DNA of 64,000 nt from UBA5287 sp041672395 (GTDB taxonomy: Bacteria; Bacteroidota; Bacteroidia; Bacteroidales; Dysgonomonadaceae), in NCBI GenBank assembly GCA_041672395.1, contig JBAYZS010000009.1, positions 1-64,000 on the forward strand. The letters run 5' to 3'. Position numbers and translations under genes: made by a program. Shown in pieces: positions 62,991 to 64,000 of the stretch (position 1 is the stretch's first letter; each line of letters opens with the position of its first letter). The notes under the pieces were generated by a model. It was not told where the DNA came from. It was given only the letters and a program-made list of their open reading frames with translations, and ran no database searches.

Positions 62991-64000
62991 ATGTCACTCT
63001 CACAAAAAGCGCAACAATATATTAATCAGGAAGATAAATACGGTGCACACAACTATCATCCACTACCCGTAGTACTTACTAAAGGGCAAGGACCTTTAGT
63101 TTGGGATGTAGACGGAAAGCGGTACTTCGATTTCCTATCCGCATACTCCGCTGTCAATCAAGGACATTGTCACCCGAAGATAATAGAAGCCCTATCCGCG
63201 CAAGCCGAAACGCTGTGTCTCACTTCTCGTGCATTCTTCAACGATTGTCTGGGTCCGTACGAAGAATACATGCACAATTACTTCGGTTACGACAAGGCAT
63301 TACCCATGAACTCAGGTGCCGAGGGAGTAGAAACGGCGCTCAAGTTAGCCCGAAAATGGGGATATATACAAAAAGGAATACCCGAGAACGAAGCTCTTAT
63401 CATCGCTTGCGACGGCAATTTTCACGGACGCACTATCACCATTGTTTCGATGTCGTCAGATCCCGAAGCAAAGTCCGGTTACGGTCCCTTCACCCCAGGC
63501 ATAGAATTGATTCCTTATAATGATATCCAAGCCCTCACCAATATCCTGAAAGAAAAGGGTGACAAAATAACAGCCTTCATGGTGGAGCCCATCCAGGGAG
63601 AAGCAGGCGTGATGGTACCCGATGACGGTTACCTGAAAAGGAGTTTTGACCTGTGTAAAGCACATAACGTCCTATTCATCGCCGACGAAGTGCAGACGGG
63701 CATTGCGCGAACAGGACGACTCCTCTGCTGCGACCACGAGGGAGTCCGTCCCGACATCCTCATATTAGGCAAAGCCCTCTCGGGAGGTGTGCTACCCGTA
63801 TCAGCTGTTTTGGCAGATGATGACATCATGCTCACCATCAAACCTGGTCAGCATGGCTCCACTTTTGGTGGATTTCCCTTAGCCTGTAAAGTCGCCATGG
63901 CAGCGTTGGAGGTAGTCAAAGAAGAGAATCTGGCAGTAAAAGCAGAAGCATTGGGAATCATCTTCCGCGAAGAGATGCAAAAAACCCAAAGCCCGTTCAT
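62991..64000 (+). CDS. rocD: ornithine--oxo-acid aminotransferase, 5' part
   Basis: Fold-type I PLP enzyme transferring the delta-amino group of ornithine to 2-oxoglutarate. The frame is open from the ATG at 62991 through the window end (336 codons), so the C-terminus (about 60-70 residues) is missing. It begins [58 protein letters not shown] and [10 protein letters not shown] (PLP-lysine Lys261) are as in Roc[10 protein letters not shown] near the start is diagnostic of ornithine aminotransferases among relatives. It may share the DUF1080 promoter 26 bases upstream. Confidence 0.93.
   Translation, partial: MSLSQKAQQYINQEDKYGAHNYHPLPVVLTKGQGPLVWDVDGKRYFDFLSAYSAVNQGHCHPKIIEALSAQAETLCLTSRAFFNDCLGPYEEYMHNYFGYDKALPMNSGAEGVETALKLARKWGYIQKGIPENEALIIACDGNFHGRTITIVSMSSDPEAKSGYGPFTPGIELIPYNDIQALTNILKEKGDKITAFMVEPIQGEAGVMVPDDGYLKRSFDLCKAHNVLFIADEVQTGIARTGRLLCCDHEGVRPDILILGKALSGGVLPVSAVLADDDIMLTIKPGQHGSTFGGFPLACKVAMAALEVVKEENLAVKAEALGIIFREEMQKTQSPF

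Noticed and set aside
63101..63520. Arg/Ser-rich ORF on the plus strand
   Set aside because: It is an off-frame reading of the ornithine aminotransferase gene.
1..64000. tRNA, rRNA, insertion sequence or prophage genes
   Set aside because: Intergenic gaps were read for cloverleaf-like ends and terminal inverted repeats and none was found; no transposase or integrase is encoded.

Overview
The window looks like a chromosomal segment from an AT-rich member of the Bacteroidota, most likely order Bacteroidales. The evidence is: two SusC/SusD outer-membrane uptake loci; many lipoprotein signal peptides; class-typical families (DUF4292, DUF1080, FloA/NfeD, CPA2 antiporter with a Usp tail); almost no Shine-Dalgarno sequences; and many start regions preceded by the Bacteroidota -7 element TAnnTTTG. 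No species can be named from the sequence alone. I see no rRNA, tRNA, CRISPR array, insertion sequence or phage gene.

Layout. 1-0.4 kb: a small conserved membrane protein on the minus strand. 0.9-8.4 kb: a polysaccharide utilisation locus (SusC, SusD, GH30 glycosidase, surface lipoprotein) closed by a strong hairpin terminator. 8.7-19.0 kb: a metallophosphoesterase, then a second SusC/SusD operon whose partners are a small lipoprotein, a secreted M16 metallopeptidase and a propeller-like lipoprotein, closed by a 16-bp hairpin. No glycosidase is present, so peptide rather than glycan uptake is a reasonable inference. 19.2-24 kb: a GH92 mannosidase-like lipoprotein and a DUF1538 membrane protein translationally coupled to a protein built of three PII-like modules. 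24-30.7 kb: a TPR/PD40 protein, NfeD, FloA, a nucleoside phosphorylase and a second M16 peptidase. 30.8-34.2 kb: a Tat-exported Gfo/Idh/MocA oxidoreductase and a DUF1080 protein facing a NupG-like MFS permease, a set that suggests 3-keto-glycoside metabolism.

34-45.5 kb holds mainly minus-strand housekeeping genes: dut, a TPR protein, a DUF4292 lipoprotein and an EnvC-like factor; then rlmL, a HAD phosphatase, a GHL10 lipoprotein and a CPA2 antiporter. After a 0.4-kb gap containing a four-unit 11-bp tandem repeat come uvrA, a GH79-like lipoprotein with a perfect palindrome in front of it, an inositol-dehydrogenase-like oxidoreductase, rdgB, an ABC-3 metal permease, a small CCxxHxxC membrane protein, aroA and cysS. 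56.5-64 kb: efp, radC, a DUF59 protein, lpxH, a SpoU methyltransferase, a large TPR protein, tsaE, a DUF1080 lipoprotein and the 5' part of an ornithine aminotransferase gene that runs off the window.

The least explained units are the SusCD-M16 locus, the DUF1538/triple-PII pair, the small membrane protein with an open frame continuing past its stop, the 11-bp repeat array, and the unknown protein at 38.9 kb whose promoter predicts an almost leaderless mRNA.
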